This document shows, piece by piece, positions 25,974 to 35,203 of a stretch of DNA of 64,000 bases. The notes under the pieces were generated by a model. It saw only the letters and a program-made list of their open reading frames with translations, searched no databases and was not told the origin of the DNA. Both the position numbers and the translations under genes were made by a program. The first letter of the stretch is position 1. Each line of letters begins with the position of its first letter. The DNA comes from Ardenticatenaceae bacterium (GTDB taxonomy: Bacteria > Chloroflexota > Anaerolineae > Promineifilales > Promineifilaceae): the NCBI GenBank assembly GCA_020634245.1, contig JACKCC010000014.1:186001-250000 (forward strand), in the 5' to 3' direction.

Positions 25974-27323
25974 TTACCGTCGCAGACGGTTGGATGCTCC
26001 ACCTCGTCCAGAGGATGCCAGTCGCCCGGAATTTTGCATAAACATGGTGGGCGGCAGTTTGAAGCCGTGATTGAGGAGTCGTTGTTCGCAGTACGGCCGT
26101 ACCCCGCCCGGTACAAACTCACCTAACACTTTCCCTTCTTCTTCCCCGTGCTCTTCAAACTTGAAAATATCCTGCATCACCACCATCTCCCCTTCCATGC
26201 CGGTGATTTCGGTAATATTGATGATTTTGCGGCTGCCATCGCGCATTCGAGCCTGCTGCACGATTAAATTAACGGCCGATACAATTTGCTGCCGTACCAC
26301 CGAAAGTGGCAAATCCATCCCGGCCATCAACACCAGCGTTTCCAGGCGGGAAATCGTGTCACGAGGATTGTTGGCATGAATAGTTGTCAGGCTGCCGTCA
26401 TGGCCGGTGTTCATCGCTTGCAGCATGTCCAGCGCTTCGCCGCCACGACATTCACCCACAACAATCCGTTCTGGGCGCATTCGCAATGAATTGATAACCA
26501 GATCGCGGATCGTCACTTCGCTGTCGCCTGATTTAGTGGGCTTTTTTGTCTCTAGCCGGACGACGTGCCGCTGTTTCATGCTGAGTTCAGCGGCATCTTC
26601 AATGGTGATAATACGATCACCTTCAGGAATAAAATCGGAGAGGACATTCAGTAGTGTCGTCTTCCCCGATCCGGTGCCGCCGGAAACAATGATATTGAGT
26701 TTGGAAACAACACACGCTTCCAGAAATTCCGCCATTTCTTGATTCATACTGCCAAAATTAATCAGATCATGGTAGGTAAATGGCGTTTTGGAGAATTTGC
26801 GGATGGTGATATTAGGACCGTCAATGGCACATGGCGAGATGACGGCATTAACACGGGAGCCATCGGGCAAACGGGCATCGACCATGGGTGAATCCTGGTC
26901 AATAACCCGTCCCAATGGCTGAATGATCTTGCGAATGACTCGTTCTACATGGGCGTCGTCATTAAAGTGAACGGCCGATTCCGTCAATTTGCCTTTTTTT
27001 TCAATGTAAATCAGGTCAGCCCGGTTGACCATCACTTCTGTGACGGCGTCGTCATTGAGGATTTTTTCTAGTGGGCCAAACCCCAGAATCTCGTCCAGCA
27101 GATCGGAAAAGAACTGCGGTTCTTGTTCTGGCGGAATTTGGACGCGGGCGCGTTGTTTGGCCAGGTCGTACCGGTCTTTAATTAGTTTGATGCTTTGGGG
27201 ATTATCCCGTTCCAGGACAACCTTGTCGGGTAATGAGGACTCGATTTTTTCAGCCAGCCATAGACGGAACCGGGCTAACTCTTCAGTTGTTGATGAAGAT
27301 ACGGATGTTGATGATGCTGCCAT
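25974..27323 (-). CDS. cpaF: CpaF/TadA-type secretion ATPase
   Basis: 449 residues. Type II/IV secretion ATPase family: N-terminal segment, then VMVNRADLIYIEKKGKL, Walker A in NIIVSGGTGSGKTTLLNVLS, the Asp box, and the Walker B-His region RIVVGECRGGEALDMLQAMN with GHDGSLTTIHANN. These ATPases power Tad/Flp pilus assembly. None of the usual partners (tadB, tadC, cpaE, prepilin, secretin) lies next to it here. The C-terminus is a basic, Gly/Arg-rich tail. Confidence 0.92.
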   Translation of the reverse strand: MAASSTSVSSSTTEELARFRLWLAEKIESSLPDKVVLERDNPQSIKLIKDRYDLAKQRARVQIPPEQEPQFFSDLLDEILGFGPLEKILNDDAVTEVMVNRADLIYIEKKGKLTESAVHFNDDAHVERVIRKIIQPLGRVIDQDSPMVDARLPDGSRVNAVISPCAIDGPNITIRKFSKTPFTYHDLINFGSMNQEMAEFLEACVVSKLNIIVSGGTGSGKTTLLNVLSDFIPEGDRIITIEDAAELSMKQRHVVRLETKKPTKSGDSEVTIRDLVINSLRMRPERIVVGECRGGEALDMLQAMNTGHDGSLTTIHANNPRDTISRLETLVLMAGMDLPLSVVRQQIVSAVNLIVQQARMRDGSRKIINITEITGMEGEMVVMQDIFKFEEHGEEEGKVLGEFVPGGVRPYCEQRLLNHGFKLPPTMFMQNSGRLASSGRGGASNRLRR

Positions 27324-27484
27324 TTACTTTATCCTTATTTAGCGGCGGCAACCGTGCAAAACCATTGCCGTCATCATTATAAGGAGAGAGTGGCTTTATT
27401 CTCCATAGCGCCTTGTCACTATGACAATCATCCTATGGGTGAAATGATGTGTCTGGGGGGATCGATTGTACCCGGTGACGGGGT

Positions 27485-28099
27485 TTAGATGCCCTCGTTA
27501 GCCAGGGCTACCCATATGCCCAGACCAATGTAGACGATGCCGGATAACGGCCGTATCCAACCCTGATACCGTACAATAAAGCGCCGGGCCACACCGGCCA
27601 CCTGGGCTACGATGGTGTAAACCGTGAACGCCGCCGTCATTTGGATGCCGCCTAAAACAATAAACTGCCATTGAATATGGCCCAAACCGGGATCAATAAA
27701 CTGGGGTAAAAAGGCAAAGTAGTAAATCGCCGCTTTGGGATTGAGCAGCGTCGTGACAAACCCATTGCGATAGGTATGCTGCGGCGACCAACGGGGTTCC
27801 ATTATGCCCTGCCGGGAGTGTCGCAGCATTGTCAGGCCAATGTAGATTAAAAAAAGCGCCCCGGCTATCTGGAAGACGCGAAACACAAGATGGGAGGTTT
27901 GCAGCAGAACCGTCAGCCCCCAAACGGCCAGGCTGATGTGAATCAGTGCGCCGCTGACTACGCCCAGTACCGCTAATTGGCCTCGTCCCGGCCCCTGGCT
28001 CAAACTGGTTGTCAGGACAAAGATGAAATTGGGGCCGGGAACGGCCGCAAAGAATAAGGCAACGCCGGCAAAAAGTGTCAAGGTCTCGATTGTGGGCAT
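27485..28099 (-). CDS. LysE/RhtB-family amino acid exporter
   Basis: 204 residues from the ATG at 28099, giving the exact size and N-terminus of the family (LFAGVALFFAAVPGPNFIFV, with the PGPN motif). Six hydrophobic segments. LLNPKAAIYYFAFLPQFIDP is the second signature. The open frame runs 100 codons further upstream but that part is a shadow of the preceding gene. It probably exports an amino acid such as threonine or homoserine lactone-like compounds; substrate unknown. Likely co-transcribed with the gene 23 bp upstream. Confidence 0.9.
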   Translation of the reverse strand: MPTIETLTLFAGVALFFAAVPGPNFIFVLTTSLSQGPGRGQLAVLGVVSGALIHISLAVWGLTVLLQTSHLVFRVFQIAGALFLIYIGLTMLRHSRQGIMEPRWSPQHTYRNGFVTTLLNPKAAIYYFAFLPQFIDPGLGHIQWQFIVLGGIQMTAAFTVYTIVAQVAGVARRFIVRYQGWIRPLSGIVYIGLGIWVALANEGI

Positions 28100-28122
28100 A
28101 GGGACTTGGATGAATGCGTGGG

Positions 28123-28704
28123 TTACGTCCTGGCTGCGCCGTACAAGTACCAATAATCGGTGCGGGGATAAGCTGGCTGCCAGGCTTCCGGCCACAGGAA
28201 TGAGCCGGGGCGCCAGCGGGAACGTAAATTGCCGTCCAGAACGGCAATTTGATCGGTGATGCGGGAATTGAGCTGGTAAGGAGGCATTTGCAGTTTGTCG
28301 GTTACGGCCGTCATCATTACTCTGGTTTCTACGGCCGAAGTGTAGCCGGCCACGGCTGCGCCGCGTTCCCAACGAAAATCTTTCAGATATTCGCCCCACT
28401 GCCGGATGCGAGCTTCCAGTTCCTGGTGTGCTTTTTGTTCTAAGCGGACGATTTTTTCCACCAAAGCTCGGTTGAATTGGGCAACGGCCGTATCCACCAC
28501 CGCCTGTTCCTCATCGGTCAAAAGCTTAGGCAGAGCCAGCAGCCGGTGCTGCCGCATCAGATAGCCACCCAACGTCAACTTGGGCAGGCCGCCCTTCATC
28601 AACTGCCAAAAAAGTACGTCACTGCGCAGATACTCCTCCATCTCCCCGGCCATTTCCGCCAAAATCGTTACATCTTGCGCCAGCTTACCGACTTCATCTA
28701 ACAT
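28123..28704 (-). CDS. Protein of unknown function
   Basis: 193 residues from the ATG at 28704, which has GGAGG six bases upstream. I do not recognise the family. The first two thirds are helical and charged (EVGKLAQDVTILAEMAGEME; ALVEKIVRLEQKAHQELEAR), suggesting a coiled-coil-rich soluble protein. The C-terminal third is rich in Trp, Tyr, Pro and Arg. No signal peptide. It is followed by a LysE-type exporter gene on the same strand and divides from the zinc-ribbon gene by 94 bp. Confidence 0.7.
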   Translation of the reverse strand: MLDEVGKLAQDVTILAEMAGEMEEYLRSDVLFWQLMKGGLPKLTLGGYLMRQHRLLALPKLLTDEEQAVVDTAVAQFNRALVEKIVRLEQKAHQELEARIRQWGEYLKDFRWERGAAVAGYTSAVETRVMMTAVTDKLQMPPYQLNSRITDQIAVLDGNLRSRWRPGSFLWPEAWQPAYPRTDYWYLYGAART

Positions 28705-28798
28705 AGTATGCCTCCGTATGCACAACTAAACGATGCGGTATAATAGGGGACAGCTCGATTCTGAGCAAGCACCTGCCAATGCAGGAAAGGACTCGACA

Positions 28799-29098
28799 AT
28801 GTCGGCCATAAGAAGAGCGGCGATCCTTAAATTGGCTTCAGCCGCTTATGAAATGAAACTGGACGTGATGAACGGTATGGTCAGCCAGGATAGTAACGGC
28901 TGTTGGCAGATTGGCGGCCACAATTTGACAGATTGGCTGGCTGCCCACGAAGGTCAAGAAATTGTATTGGTGATGGGTGCTTTAGATGATGATCGGCCGG
29001 TAGAAGTTCGAACTTGCCGCACCTGTGGCCGTGATTATACTGATATAGAATGTCCTTACTGCCGGGCGAACCGCATCCGGCTGCGCGGCCGGGCATGA
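28799..29098 (+). CDS. Small zinc-ribbon protein of unknown function
   Basis: 99 residues. The C-terminus has two Cys pairs, CRTCG and CPYCR, 11 residues apart, forming a probable zinc ribbon; the tail is basic (RANRIRLRGRA). The N-terminal part is not recognised. GGAAAGG lies ten bases before the chosen ATG; the frame extends 22 codons upstream without a site. Possibly nucleic-acid binding, but this is inference only. Confidence 0.75.
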   Translation: MSAIRRAAILKLASAAYEMKLDVMNGMVSQDSNGCWQIGGHNLTDWLAAHEGQEIVLVMGALDDDRPVEVRTCRTCGRDYTDIECPYCRANRIRLRGRA

Positions 29099-29151
29099 GT
29101 CGGGCATGAAATGTTAAAGGTTACATTGCAATTAAGGATGATTTAGGTCTT

Positions 29152-30051
29152 ATGAAACGGATAGCTTATTTATTAGTGATTTTTGTTCTTTTATTTGTAC
29201 CCAATTTTTCCGGCCAGGCACAAGGCGGGGTAACGGCCGTCGACTCGCTGGTCATTGATTTTTGGCCCGATTATGACCGTACGGCCGTTCTGGTTTTAAT
29301 GACCGGAACCTTACCGACGGGTACGGCCACGCCGGCAACGGTCACCCTACCGCTGCCGGACAATGCGGAAGTTAACGCTGTTGCTTATATGGACGCCACG
29401 AATGGGCTGATGAATGCCGAGCATGAACAGAATGGTAATCAGCTCGTGTTAACCACACCCAATCTCGATTTTCGTGTGGAATATTACATTCCGTATGAAG
29501 CCAACGGCAGCCAGCGCTCATTTACCTTCAGTTGGACGTCGAGCATGAGCGTGAACCAGCTTGAGGCCAAAGTGCAGCAGCCGCGGGCGGCATCCGGCAT
29601 GGTTATCGAACCAACGCCCATCGAACAAACCACCGCGTCGGATGGATTTACCTATTACCTGCTGCCGAATCAAATTATCCCCGCCGGACAGCCGTTTACA
29701 GTAAATGTTAACTACACCATGTCATCGGATGCGCTTTCGGTAAACAGTGGCAGCGGAACGATCGATTTGCAGCCATCCAGCCCGGTTTCCACCAGCAGCA
29801 ATGCCACAAAAGGTATTAATTGGCCGGTTGTTGCCGGGGCCGCTGGCGGTATTTTGGTCATCGCCGCCCTGGCATTTTTGTACCTGGGCAATCAGTCTAA
29901 ACCGCGCGTGCGCAAGCCCAATCCCACCCGTCCAGCCAAACCGAACCAACAAAAATCAGCCGGCAGCCGCTTTTGCCATAATTGTGGTGATAGAGTGGAG
30001 GCGGGTGACCGTTTTTGTCGCAACTGCGGTACGCCGGTGAAAGGGAAATAA
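29152..30051 (+). CDS. Exported membrane protein with C-terminal double zinc ribbon
   Basis: 299 residues. Signal peptide at 1-24 (IAYLLVIFVLLFVPNFSGQA), an extracytoplasmic beta-rich domain of about 195 residues, a membrane segment at about 225-245 (VVAGAAGGILVIAALAFLYL), a basic Pro-rich linker, and a zinc ribbon with FCHNCGDRVEAGDRFCRNCG. The topology puts the zinc ribbon in the cytoplasm and the beta domain outside. Function unknown; the ribbon could hold the protein to a cytoplasmic partner. Confidence 0.82.
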   Translation: MKRIAYLLVIFVLLFVPNFSGQAQGGVTAVDSLVIDFWPDYDRTAVLVLMTGTLPTGTATPATVTLPLPDNAEVNAVAYMDATNGLMNAEHEQNGNQLVLTTPNLDFRVEYYIPYEANGSQRSFTFSWTSSMSVNQLEAKVQQPRAASGMVIEPTPIEQTTASDGFTYYLLPNQIIPAGQPFTVNVNYTMSSDALSVNSGSGTIDLQPSSPVSTSSNATKGINWPVVAGAAGGILVIAALAFLYLGNQSKPRVRKPNPTRPAKPNQQKSAGSRFCHNCGDRVEAGDRFCRNCGTPVKGK

Positions 30052-30083
30052 AAAAGACTTTTGGGGAATTCGTCTGGGTCACT

Positions 30084-30139
30084 GCTCATACGTCATGCGT
30101 CATGTACCCCTGATGACGCATGATATATGATGTATGAGA
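30084..30139. repeat. Tandem-repeat palindrome, atgcgtcat family
   Basis: CATACGTCATGCGTCATG on the left and CTGATGACGCATGATATATG on the right. It lies between the convergent zinc-ribbon and oxidoreductase genes, in a 131-base gap. Confidence 0.7.
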
Positions 30140-30182
30140 TGTAAGTTCCGTGAAATCCGAAGATTGACACAATCCTCAAATT

Positions 30183-31208
30183 TTAATCGTAAGTCAGTAA
30201 AACTTGAACGGCCGTCCCCGGTGAGTGGTAGAGCAGTTGATAGGCTTGGGCGGCTTGCTCGATGGGGGTGCGGTGGGTGACGAGCTGCTCCGGTTGAATT
30301 TGGGCTAACATTTGCCAGGCCATTTGCAGGCGGCGCGATTTGTTCCAACGGCCGTTCCACCGTGGCGCAATGTGGCTCACCTGACTGCTGATAATTTGCA
30401 TGTGGCTGCGGTGGAACTGCCCCCCCAGATTGAGATCGGCCCGTTTTTGACCATACCAGGAACCAACGAGGATCCGGCCGTTATATCCCGTTATCTCAAT
30501 TGCCTGCTCCAGCGCTTGTGGATTGCCCGATAATTCAAGCGTCAGATCGGCCCCGTGATACGGCCGTTCCCCTTGCAGCGCCATTTTAATCTCATCTGCA
30601 TTAACCGTTGACGGGTCTAAAGCGGCTGTCGCCCCCAATCGTTTTGACCATTCCCGACGCAGGGCGTAGCGATCCAGCGTGACCAGGCTGGCCAGGGGGG
30701 CGTGCGCCAGAAGCGCCGTAGTCAGCAGCCCCACGATTCCCTGGCCGAACACGGCCACCTGTTCGCCAATCATCGGCTGGCCATCCATGAGAAAGGAGAC
30801 GGCCGTTTCCATATTGGGCAAAAATACGGCCGTTTCCGGCAGTATCCCATTGGGAACCGGCAGCAAATGGTCAGGATTGGCCGCAAAATGCGTTTCGTGC
30901 GGGTTAAACGCAAAAACCAGCCGTCCTTCCCAATCGGCGGATACGTTTTTGCCTACGGCCATTACCCGGCCAACAGCGGCATAACCATATTTAAGCGGGT
31001 ATTGGAACTCGCCGCCCAGAGCATCAATCGTTTCATCCACAGCCATACCCATTGGCATCTGACCGCGATACAACAGCATTTCCGTCCCCGGACTGATGGC
31101 CGAGGCAACTGTTTGCACCAGTACCTGCCCGGCCTGAAGCGGCGGCAAATTTGTTTCTCGAATCTCGACTTTGTGCGGCTCCACAAAAAACAACGATGCC
31201 CGGTTCAT
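30183..31208 (-). CDS. Zinc-type medium-chain dehydrogenase/reductase
   Basis: 341 residues from the ATG at 31208. MDR fold: N-terminal GroES-like domain (GQVLVQTVASAISPGTEMLL), nucleotide-binding part (VAVFGQGIVGLLTTALLAHA), and TLELSGNPQALEQAI. The catalytic-zinc cysteine expected after ASAISPGT is absent, as in the BchC-like and quinone-reductase-like branches, so it may not bind catalytic zinc. The start overlaps the stop of the riboflavin fusion gene by four bases (ATGA). Substrate unknown. Confidence 0.8.
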   Translation of the reverse strand: MNRASLFFVEPHKVEIRETNLPPLQAGQVLVQTVASAISPGTEMLLYRGQMPMGMAVDETIDALGGEFQYPLKYGYAAVGRVMAVGKNVSADWEGRLVFAFNPHETHFAANPDHLLPVPNGILPETAVFLPNMETAVSFLMDGQPMIGEQVAVFGQGIVGLLTTALLAHAPLASLVTLDRYALRREWSKRLGATAALDPSTVNADEIKMALQGERPYHGADLTLELSGNPQALEQAIEITGYNGRILVGSWYGQKRADLNLGGQFHRSHMQIISSQVSHIAPRWNGRWNKSRRLQMAWQMLAQIQPEQLVTHRTPIEQAAQAYQLLYHSPGTAVQVLLTYD

Positions 31209-32560
31209 CCCACTTCTGCCTTCTGCCTTCTGATTTCTGCCTTGTCTTCCGCCCACAGCACGTCGCCGGAAAGCACCAAATCTTCCCCAAATTGTTCGTA
31301 CCGGGGATTGCTCAGACGGGGAAATAGCACACTGCCTGACTGAGCAAAGCCGCCGACAGCACTTAGGCCGCCAACTAGCACGGGTGCAATGGTCAGTACA
31401 ATGCGGTCGACCAGTCGGGTGGCCAGGAAGCTGGTAATCACAGATGCACCCCCTTCGACCATCAGCCGTTTGATGCCGCGTTGATGAAGTTCGGTCATGA
31501 GCTGGTTTAAATCGACCTGGCCTTGGCTGTTGGGCGCAATGGCCAGAACCTGGGCGCCGGTCGCTTCCAGTTGTTTGCGTCGGGCCGAATTAACGGGCAC
31601 GGTGGTGGCAATCCAGGGGCGGCGGGAATTTTTGAGCAGTCTGGCGTTTAGCGGGAAGCGTAATTGGCTGTCGAGAATGACGGGTTGGGGGTTACGGCCG
31701 TTCACCAGCCGCACCGTCAAGCTGGGATCATCGGCCAGCACGGTGCCAATACCTACCAGGATGGCATCGTGGTTGGCGCGCAGTTGATGGGTCATGGCCA
31801 TCGATTCCGGTCCGCTGAGGGCTAAAGGCTGGCCGCGCCGGGCGGTGATAGAGCCATCCATGCTTTGGGCGTAACTGAGGGTAATGAACGGCCGTTGCCG
31901 ATGAACATTGTTTTTGCTTGTCAAGTCCTGGACATGATGGCCATTGCCATTTGCCCAACCGTTCAACTCAAGCAAGTGGCGCATTCGCTGCACCTTTGTT
32001 ACCAGATAATTGGCGTTATCGGCCGTGATTTGCGGCTGCAAGGGAACACGATCTACGACGTTTACCGCCAGCGCCTGCAAACTTTCAATTTTCGTGGGAT
32101 TATTGGTGATGAGCCGCAGGGAGCGTACCCCCAATGATTGCAGCATGAGGGCGGCGGCTGTGTAATCCCGCTCATCGGCCTGGTGACCCAGCATCAAGTT
32201 GGCCTCAACGGTGTCGTACCCCTCATCCTGGAGGTTGTAGGCGCGCAGTTTGCTCAGCAGGCCAATGCCGCGCCCTTCTTGCCGCAAATAAAGGATAATG
32301 CCGCGTCCTTCAAGAGCGATGAGCTGCATAGCTCGGTTGAGTTGTTCGCCGCAGTCGCAGCGCCGTGAACCCAGTACGTCGCCGGTGAAACATTCAGAAT
32401 GGACTCGTACCAGGACGTTATCTTGTCCGGTTACGTCGCCCATGACCAAGGCCAGATGTTCTTTGCCGTCAGGGCTGTTATTAAATAGGCATAACTTAAA
32501 TTCACCGGTATCGGTTGGTATTCGGGCACACGTTAAGGGTTCCATCTTTGCTTGTTTCAT
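31205..32560 (-). CDS. Fusion of GTP cyclohydrolase II and RibD-type reductase (riboflavin synthesis)
   Basis: 451 residues. Residues ~5-205 are GTP cyclohydrolase II (RibA): zinc ligands Cys57, Cys68, Cys70 in SECFTGDVLGSRRCDCGEQL, and RQEGRGIGLLSKLRAYNLQ. Residues ~220-440 are the RibD C-terminal reductase (SYAQSMDGSITARRGQPLAL; GIGTVLADDPSLTVRLV; MVEGGASVITSFL). The usual partners of these domains (DHBP synthase before RibA, deaminase before the reductase) are both missing. The last ~15 residues (EIRRQKAEVG end) derive from a tandem-repeat element. Confidence 0.92.
   Translation of the reverse strand: MKQAKMEPLTCARIPTDTGEFKLCLFNNSPDGKEHLALVMGDVTGQDNVLVRVHSECFTGDVLGSRRCDCGEQLNRAMQLIALEGRGIILYLRQEGRGIGLLSKLRAYNLQDEGYDTVEANLMLGHQADERDYTAAALMLQSLGVRSLRLITNNPTKIESLQALAVNVVDRVPLQPQITADNANYLVTKVQRMRHLLELNGWANGNGHHVQDLTSKNNVHRQRPFITLSYAQSMDGSITARRGQPLALSGPESMAMTHQLRANHDAILVGIGTVLADDPSLTVRLVNGRNPQPVILDSQLRFPLNARLLKNSRRPWIATTVPVNSARRKQLEATGAQVLAIAPNSQGQVDLNQLMTELHQRGIKRLMVEGGASVITSFLATRLVDRIVLTIAPVLVGGLSAVGGFAQSGSVLFPRLSNPRYEQFGEDLVLSGDVLWAEDKAEIRRQKAEVG
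31211..31246. repeat. Single arm of an agaaggc-family tandem repeat, inside coding sequence
   Basis: CTTCTGCCTTCTGCCTTCTG on the plus strand. It encodes the C-terminal tail and supplies the stop region of the RibA-RibD fusion. The same unit appears at 55006. Confidence 0.6.
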
Positions 32561-32668
32561 GCGATTTTATTCCTGCTTCTCAGATTTTGGTCGCTGCCTG
32601 GTAGGTTGATTTCATATGATCGTTTGCCGGATTATTTTTGGCAAGGAATCTCATTGACTGTTAACTGG

Positions 32669-33163
32669 TTACGGTCGTAACCGAAATCGCATGTAATCCA
32701 GCGGCGGCGTAGGTACACCCAACTGGAACAAAATCGGGGTCATCTGGCTGCGGTGCTCGGTGGCGTGATTGATGACGTGCTGCAAAATGTCGGCTAACGA
32801 CAGTGAAAAGCTGTCACCGCGCGTATTTTGGTAGGCGACAATGCGGGTCAACTCTTTATCCGTTAATCCGCGCAGGAAGTTGGCCCAATCGTCGCGAACC
32901 GCTGTCCAATGCTGCTGCACGGCCGTTACATCATTATACGCATCGGGATCAAACATGGATGTGGGGTTGTGGCCCAGGCAGCGCGAAAGCCAGATGGATT
33001 CGGCGGTGAGGCAGTGAACAAACATCGCGTGCAGGCTGGTTTGGTCGAATAACGGCCGTTTCGCCTTGTACACAGCCTCATCCAATTGCTCCAAACTGGC
33101 CAAGACATGGTTCCAGGCCCACACGTTATACGCAAACAAAGTACGAATATGGTCAGCCAACAT
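32669..33163 (-). CDS. DinB-family four-helix protein
   Basis: 164 residues, standard for DinB/YfiT metal-binding four-helix bundles. It starts MLADHIRTLFAYNVWAWNHV, with a His in TSLHAMFVHCLTAE and the paired histidines of ILQHVINHATEHRSQM as likely metal ligands. Many family members are thiol- or stress-related transferases, but no activity can be assigned. AGGAGA lies upstream of the ATG. Confidence 0.88.
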   Translation of the reverse strand: MLADHIRTLFAYNVWAWNHVLASLEQLDEAVYKAKRPLFDQTSLHAMFVHCLTAESIWLSRCLGHNPTSMFDPDAYNDVTAVQQHWTAVRDDWANFLRGLTDKELTRIVAYQNTRGDSFSLSLADILQHVINHATEHRSQMTPILFQLGVPTPPLDYMRFRLRP

Positions 33164-33212
33164 CTCATTCTCCTAAACAAAAATTAGTGGTTTCAGGTTT
33201 CCACCCCTGGTA

Positions 33213-33854
33213 TCAGATTTGTGATGAGGGGCAGATGTCATTCAGGTTGCATCGTTGACAATCAGGGTTGCGGGCGTCACAAACACGCCGCCCATGAAAA
33301 ATAAGTAGATGGGAGATCGCAATCCAGCTTTCCGGCGGAATGATAGCCATTAAATCTCGCTCCACTTTTTGCGGGTCAGTCGCCTCAGTTAGACCCAGCC
33401 GTTTGGCCAATCGTTTGACATGGGTATCGACGGTGATCCCATCGGCGATGCCATAAATTTCACCCAGGACAACGTTGGCCGTTTTTCGCGCCACGCCGCT
33501 GAGTTGGAGCAGGTCAGGCATGTTATCCGGTACGTGGCCGCCGTGTTTATGAACGATGGATTGCGCCGATTCCTGGATGTAGCGGGCTTTTTGCCGGAAA
33601 AAGCCGGTAGAACGAATGGCTTCTTCCAGTTCGGCGCGATCGGCGGCGGCAAAATCGGTTACTTCCGGGTATTGGGTAAACAATGTTGGCGTGACTTCAT
33701 TAACCCGCTTGTCGGTACATTGAGCTGACAGGATGGTGGCGACTAAAAGCTGAACCGGGGTCTCGTAATCCAGTTCGCAGTGGGCGTCGGGATGGGCCGC
33801 GCGCAGGCGCTTGATGATTTCGGTAACATACTGTGGCGATGGCGGATTATGCAT
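33213..33854 (-). CDS. nth: Endonuclease III
   Basis: 213 residues from the ATG at 33854 (AGGAAG upstream). DNA glycosylase/AP lyase for oxidised pyrimidines. Helix-hairpin-helix LSGVARKTANVVL contains the catalytic Lys; GITVDTHVKRLAKRLGLT holds the catalytic Asp. The C-terminal 4Fe-4S loop is CDARNPDCQRCNLNDICP (C-x6-C-x2-C-x5-C). Confidence 0.96.
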   Translation of the reverse strand: MHNPPSPQYVTEIIKRLRAAHPDAHCELDYETPVQLLVATILSAQCTDKRVNEVTPTLFTQYPEVTDFAAADRAELEEAIRSTGFFRQKARYIQESAQSIVHKHGGHVPDNMPDLLQLSGVARKTANVVLGEIYGIADGITVDTHVKRLAKRLGLTEATDPQKVERDLMAIIPPESWIAISHLLIFHGRRVCDARNPDCQRCNLNDICPSSQI

Positions 33855-33985
33855 AAAACGGCTTCCTATCTTTCTGATTTTGGGTTGGTACCATTTTACC
33901 ACGCCACTTGTACCATAGACTTCCTGACGTAAAATCTTAGAATACCCTTATACAAATTTTTGGATTTTGATGGCAGTTACAGCAC

Positions 33986-35203
33986 ATGTTTTTTACAACA
34001 CCCGACATTAACCCACTCATTTTGCTGCTAGGAACGGCCGTTTTCACTGCCATACTCTGGTGGTACCAACGACAACAACATGCCGCCCCAGAAACAAAGC
34101 CCCTTGTGGTGCAAAACGGCCGTTCTTACCATCACCAGACGTCTTTTGGCAGTCCCGGTTATTTAATGGCGCCGGCCACCCGTGATGCGGTCGTCAACAG
34201 CATGAACGACGGCATGATCGTCCTTGACGTTCATAACCGCATCATCGATATGAACCCGTCTGCGCGGCGCATCACGCATAAATCCCTGGTCGATCTGGTT
34301 GGCAAAGATATTGAGCAGGCGCTGCCGGCCTTGTCCCGCCACATCAACGAAGCCATGACGAAACCGCTGGATATTGCCCTGGGCTACAAAGACGCCAATC
34401 GTTTCTATGAGCTTTCCATCTCTCCGTTTTTCGACGGGGTGGAGGAACGACGCGGCAATCTGCTTATCCTGCGCGATATTACCGAACGGAAACAGCGCGA
34501 AAACCTGCGCGACGACCTGACCCGCACGATGGTGCATGATTTGCGCGATCCTATCAGCAACTCTTTATTTGCTTTGGAAATGCTCAAAACCACGCTGGCG
34601 GAAAACCTCGTTTCAGAAACCCAGCAGCTTTTGGATTTGACGTTTGCCAGTACAGCCAAAACGTTACAGCTAGTAGACAAAATCCTTGAAATTGGCCGCC
34701 TGGAAAGTGGCGAACTGCCTTTGGCGTTAACAGCTTTCCCGTTGCATGAGATGGTTGAGCATGTTTTGACGGCGCAAATGCCGCGTGCAGTCAACAAACA
34801 TCTTCAGTTAATCAATGAAGTGTCCGATTCGCTGCCTCTGGTTTGGGCTGACGCCGAATTGATTGAGCGTGTTCTCAAAAATCTGGTGGATAACAGCATT
34901 AAATTTACACCGGTTGGCGGCGTGATTCGGGTAACGGCCGTTACCACAACCAACGAACAGACCAATGAAACCGGCCTGCTTGTTTCGGTTATCGACAACG
35001 GCCCTGGCATCCCAACGGCCGTTCAACCCCAGATTTTTGAGCAATTTGTCACTGGAAACCAAATAGAGAGCGGCAGCGGGTTAGGTCTGGCTTTTTGTAA
35101 AATGGCCCTGGCCGCACATGGTCAAACCATCGGGTTAAACAGCCAACAGGGACAGGGAACAACCTTCACCTTCTCCTTGGCCGTTTCACCAGGAGAGGCT
35201 TGA
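33986..35203 (+). CDS. Membrane-anchored PAS histidine kinase
   Basis: 405 residues. One membrane segment near the N-terminus (about 9-27), PAS domain (about 62-175; GMIVLDVHNRIIDMNPSARR), HisKA with acceptor His in TRTMVHDLRDPISNSLFALE, and HATPase (NLVDNSIKFTPVGG; VIDNGPGIPTAVQPQIFEQF; GSGLGLAFCKMAL). No response regulator is adjacent, so an orphan kinase. The H-box has His-Asp-Leu-Arg-Asp-Pro, one of the common variants. Confidence 0.92.
   Translation: MFFTTPDINPLILLLGTAVFTAILWWYQRQQHAAPETKPLVVQNGRSYHHQTSFGSPGYLMAPATRDAVVNSMNDGMIVLDVHNRIIDMNPSARRITHKSLVDLVGKDIEQALPALSRHINEAMTKPLDIALGYKDANRFYELSISPFFDGVEERRGNLLILRDITERKQRENLRDDLTRTMVHDLRDPISNSLFALEMLKTTLAENLVSETQQLLDLTFASTAKTLQLVDKILEIGRLESGELPLALTAFPLHEMVEHVLTAQMPRAVNKHLQLINEVSDSLPLVWADAELIERVLKNLVDNSIKFTPVGGVIRVTAVTTTNEQTNETGLLVSVIDNGPGIPTAVQPQIFEQFVTGNQIESGSGLGLAFCKMALAAHGQTIGLNSQQGQGTTFTFSLAVSPGEA

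Noticed and set aside
27485..28399. Longer LysE-family protein starting at 28399
   Set aside because: The extra 100 residues overlap the upstream gene in another frame; family size and PGPN position fit the 28099 start.
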